Positions 61,055 to 64,000 of a stretch of 64,000 bases of DNA are shown here, one piece after another. The notes beneath the pieces were generated by a model that saw only the letters and a program-made list of their open reading frames with translations, had not been told where the DNA came from and made no database searches. Source of the stretch: Monodelphis domestica (taxonomy: Eukaryota; Chordata; Mammalia; Didelphimorphia; Didelphidae); the NCBI RefSeq assembly GCF_027887165.1, contig NC_077234.1, forward strand, positions 251,646,658 through 251,710,657, read 5' to 3'. Each line of letters opens with the position of its first letter. The first letter of the stretch is position 1. The translations under genes and the position numbers were made by a program.

Positions 61055-61320
61055 GGAAACTTTAGCTCAGTTGTTTCATCATTTCAGCCGGGTCTGACAC
61101 TTCTTGACCCCACTTGGAGTTTTATGGGCAGACACTGGAATTGTTTGCCACTTCCTTCTCCAGCTCATTTTATAGATGAGAAAACTGAGGGAACCAGAGC
61201 TAAGTGAGTTGTCCAGAGTCACACAGCAAGTAAACATTTGAGGCCAGATTTGAACTCAGGATATAATCTTCTTGACTCCAGATCCAGCATTCTGTCCAGT
61301 GCACTTCCTACCCACACTAA
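61055..61320 (-). repeat. Mar1 SINE, near full length
   Basis: Read on the plus strand it begins with the reversed Mar1 tail (TCAGTTGTTTCATCATTTCA), continues through GTTTGCCACTTCCTTCTCCA and GTCACACAGCAAGTAAACAT, and ends TCTGTCCAGTGCACTTCCTA near the tRNA-like head. Confidence 0.82.
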
Positions 61321-61624
61321 ATTATAAAACAGATTATGAAATAAATGGGTTTTGTTCACTGTTTTTTTATTTAGAAAAAACAAGGCTATCTTTTTTTAAT
61401 TAAATTTTTTGTTACATTAAAATACCCAGTTAATGCCCTCCCTCCCTGCCTTCTCCCTATTAGGGAAGGTATCATTTTACAAAAAGTTACACATATATAA
61501 AATTTTATTATTTCTACTTTGGAAAACCAGATAAGTAGGAATAAGATATTATTCAAACAGTTCTGTTGCTGTATATAATGTTCTCTTGATTCTGCTCTTT
61601 TCACTCTTTCCAACTTGGAATTGA

Positions 61625-61755
61625 TACCAAGTATGAGTTCCATGGCAGAAGAGCAGTAATTGGGGTTAAGTGACTTGCCCAGGGATACACAGCCAGTATG
61701 TGTCTGAGGCCAGATTTGAACCCAGAACCTCCCATCTCTATTAAGTTATCTGGCT
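61625..61755 (-). repeat. tRNA-derived SINE, partial
   Basis: Reverse complement of the family at 33,519: TTAAGTGACTTGCCCAGGGA, GAGGCCAGATTTGAACCCAG and CCTCCCATCTCTA correspond to its B box and head. Confidence 0.7.
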
Positions 61756-61759
61756 GATG

Positions 61760-62690
61760 CTAATTTGGTTTTTATTAAAGAAAACCAAATAAAATTCAGA
61801 AAAAGCGTCCAGAGTAAGAAGACCTTCGTTCTAGCACTAAGTCTAGCAATGATAGTGTGCCAGACTTTGGCTACACAAACTCCAATTCCATTCTAACACT
61901 AATAACATGGAAGGTTTAGATGAGATGGTGACTGTAGACCCAGCTCCACAATTCTCTCTAATAATGATCATGGAGTACCTGGTGTCAGTCATTATAAATG
62001 TGTTTTTAAAAACTATTTTCAATTCCATTTTTGAAAAAGGAATGCTATAGACCCAGTGGGTGTATCCTGAGTTCATTCATCAAGGCATTTGACAATATCT
62101 CTTGTGATATCCTTAGAGAGGAGTCAGAAATACTGACTTGAGGATCCTGAAATCACTAGGACCCAAAGGGACCTGAGTTCAAATCCTAAACCTGGATGAA
62201 AAAAACATTAAAGTCCTTAGAAGTCAGAAGATCTGCCCAAGTTCATGTGAATAAAAGTAGGTAGACTTCTGGCTAATTTAACAAGTCTGTAAATTAATAT
62301 TATTGTTAACTTGGAGAAAAATCATGAACCAAGTTTAGTTAAACTGTAATATGATAGAGAGAACAATAGTAGAGAGGTTCTGGAGCCCTGGGTTCACTTC
62401 ACAGGTCTGACCTTTAGTCACTGGGTAATTTGAGGCAAAATCTGCTTTGCCTCCATTTCTTCATAAGGGAGGAAAATAATACTTTCCTCTCTGTGCCACA
62501 CATTTTTTAGGATGAAAGTATGTTGCAAAGAGCAATAGAAAATATTTGTCAATGCTGTGACAGAGGATTCTGACTGTGTCCTTTTCCTCTTCAAGAGTGT
62601 AAACCTTAAAATTTCTTAGACTTATAAATGTTGGAAATTTCACCATTGGGAAATTTCATACTTGAAAAATTTCCTACTGATAGTCTATTG
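61760..62690. other. Intron sequence with a MIR fragment
   Basis: 62,335-62,470 is a diverged plus-strand MIR (GTTCTGGAGCCCTGGGTTCA). The rest is unassigned. Confidence 0.4.
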
Positions 62691-63520
62691 GAATGTGAAC
62701 CCCCTTGGCATGGGAGGGTCCTTCTCCTCCCTACTTAAGATTACTTTAGGATAGAAACCTTTTGCTGAACAATGGAAAGGGCTTTGACCTATGCTTAAGC
62801 ATAGAACAGGAAGTTCTTTGAGTCATGATTGATTTTAGAATTGATACAATAGAGATACTTGGAATGACAGAATACAATCTCCACCCTACTCAGTCCTAAC
62901 AGGATTTAGGAAGGGCTGCAGCATAGATCAAAATTTAATTATTTGAGAATATGACCTTCAACAGACATGTGCAAAGCCACAGACCTCTGGGCAGTCCTGG
63001 GTTAAGCTAGAGCCACCATTGGCACAGGGAAGACATGGACAGTGATTGGTAGATGTGAAAACTGAGGGGCGGGAACTTAGATGGTGTCCTTAAAGATAGA
63101 GAGGTCTGAGGACTGGAAGAGGTTGAGGAGTTTTTGCTCTGAGCGAGGTGGCTCTGAAGGAGGACTGAGGAGGTTGCTCGGTGGGAGGACCAGGAGAGAA
63201 GGCTGGCTCTGAAGGAGAATTCTCTGGAAACAGTTCTTGAAAGGAGGCTCTCTTGAAGGTGGAGCCTGAGGTTGGCATGAGAAGCCTTACCTAGAGAGAT
63301 CTTGGTGAGTGATAAAACCAACTGACTGATTTATTCATTCTTATTCCTTTCTTACTTTCTCTGTTTTCTACTGATTAATCAGTGTATTATAAACTAAATT
63401 TCTCTATAAAACCCAGTTGTCTTGGGCATATTCATAAATTGGGAATATATTCCCTGGCGACCATCTTATATTTATATAAACCCAAGACACAGTAGAAAAC
63501 ATATTTCAGCGGTCATAATT
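62690..63520 (+). mobile_element. Candidate solo LTR
   Basis: The stretch begins TGTGAACCCCCTTGGCATGG and ends near ACATATTTCA, so TG...CA ends are possible. It has promoter-like parts: inverted CCAAT (GATTGGTAGATG at about 63,040), a GC box (GGGGCGGG at about 63,065), and TCTATAAAACCC near 63,405. No clear target duplication was found, and no internal retroviral genes are present in the window. The orientation is inferred from the order of these motifs. Confidence 0.4.
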
Positions 63521-63529
63521 GTTATATAT

Positions 63530-64000
63530 TTCCCTTGCTCCCAAAACATTTTAATTATCACAAGAGTCACTGCATTTACATGACTTTCAGGTTTGCAAGT
63601 ACTTTAAAAATATTATTTTATCCCCATAAAAACCCTCAAAGGAAGAGTAACAAAAGTTTAAAAAACAACAGCATCCTGATGATTAGAGCTGTCCACCCAT
63701 GGAGGCAGCAAAAGAGGTTCTAGAAGTATTCAAACAGATGCTGCTTGGGTATAGGAAAGGGACACTAACTATAGCCTGGCTTTGGGCATTTGAAGGATTC
63801 TGGCCCAGCTGACCTCTAAGATTTCTCTGAATTCTGCGACACTCTTAGCCTCCAAGTTCAATGACAACAACTATATTCGCAGATATCTTTCAGGGGTTCA
63901 TTATCATGTGCCTTACCTGAGATGCAAACATCATCCTGTATTAATGGGTTATTAAAACATGTCCCATGGTGTCTTCAAACCACATGTCTTTTTGACTTTC
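63530..64000. other. Unassigned sequence to window end
   Basis: Weak CORE-SINE-like core near 63,590-63,660; otherwise nothing recognised. Confidence 0.3.

Overview
The window is eukaryotic, almost certainly marsupial, and probably from an American opossum (Didelphidae). It is AT-rich overall and full of repeats. These include an L1 with marsupial-type 5' and 3' ends, Mar1 SINEs, a tRNA-derived SINE with poly(A) tail and target-site duplications, CORE-SINE/MIR and L2 remnants, and three short hAT DNA transposons with recognisable 8-bp target duplications. One hAT resembles the horizontally transferred SPIN/URR1 family, which is what points to a South American opossum. Nothing prokaryotic is present.

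The only host gene I can support lies on the minus strand. Nine exons between 55,378 and 11,749 carry consistent splice sites and reading phases (1,538 bp in all). They encode a piece of the extracellular region of a ROS1/Sevenless-type receptor tyrosine kinase: the second half of YWTD beta-propeller 2, two fibronectin type III domains, and the first half of propeller 3. The first exons, transmembrane segment and kinase lie outside the window. Two of the nine exons look broken: the propeller-2 exon at 55.2-55.4 kb has a frameshift with an early TGA, and the second FN3 exon has a TAG where human ROS1 has tryptophan. Similarity to human ROS1, recalled from memory, is patchy and low in places. 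So this is either a fast-evolving ROS1 that has been lost, or a decayed divergent paralogue.

Layout: 1-11.7 kb is downstream intron or flank with SINEs, L2, a TATC microsatellite and a 472-bp hAT. 11.75-11.95 kb is the propeller-3 exon. 12-23.7 kb is an intron holding a GC/CpG-rich block (about 14.3-18.9 kb) with a four-copy 205-bp tandem repeat, then L1 pieces. 23.8-24.0 kb is an exon. 24.0-27.1 kb holds broken, unidentified protein-like tracts on the minus strand. 28.2 kb is a short exon. 31.35-38.06 kb is a full-length but decayed L1 with a SPIN-like hAT and a SINE nested inside it. 39.7-40.0 kb is the FN3 exon with the TAG. 40.6-43.8 kb holds antisense L1, a 213-bp hAT, and an L2 with a perfect 48-bp palindrome. 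45.6 kb is an exon. 46.4-50.96 kb holds L1 remnants inside a second GC/CpG-rich block with a TG-rich Z-DNA-type tract. 51.7-55.4 kb holds four exons. 55.4-64 kb is upstream intron with SINEs, a long GA tract and a possible LTR.

All comparisons to known families are by eye and from memory; no alignment or database search was run.
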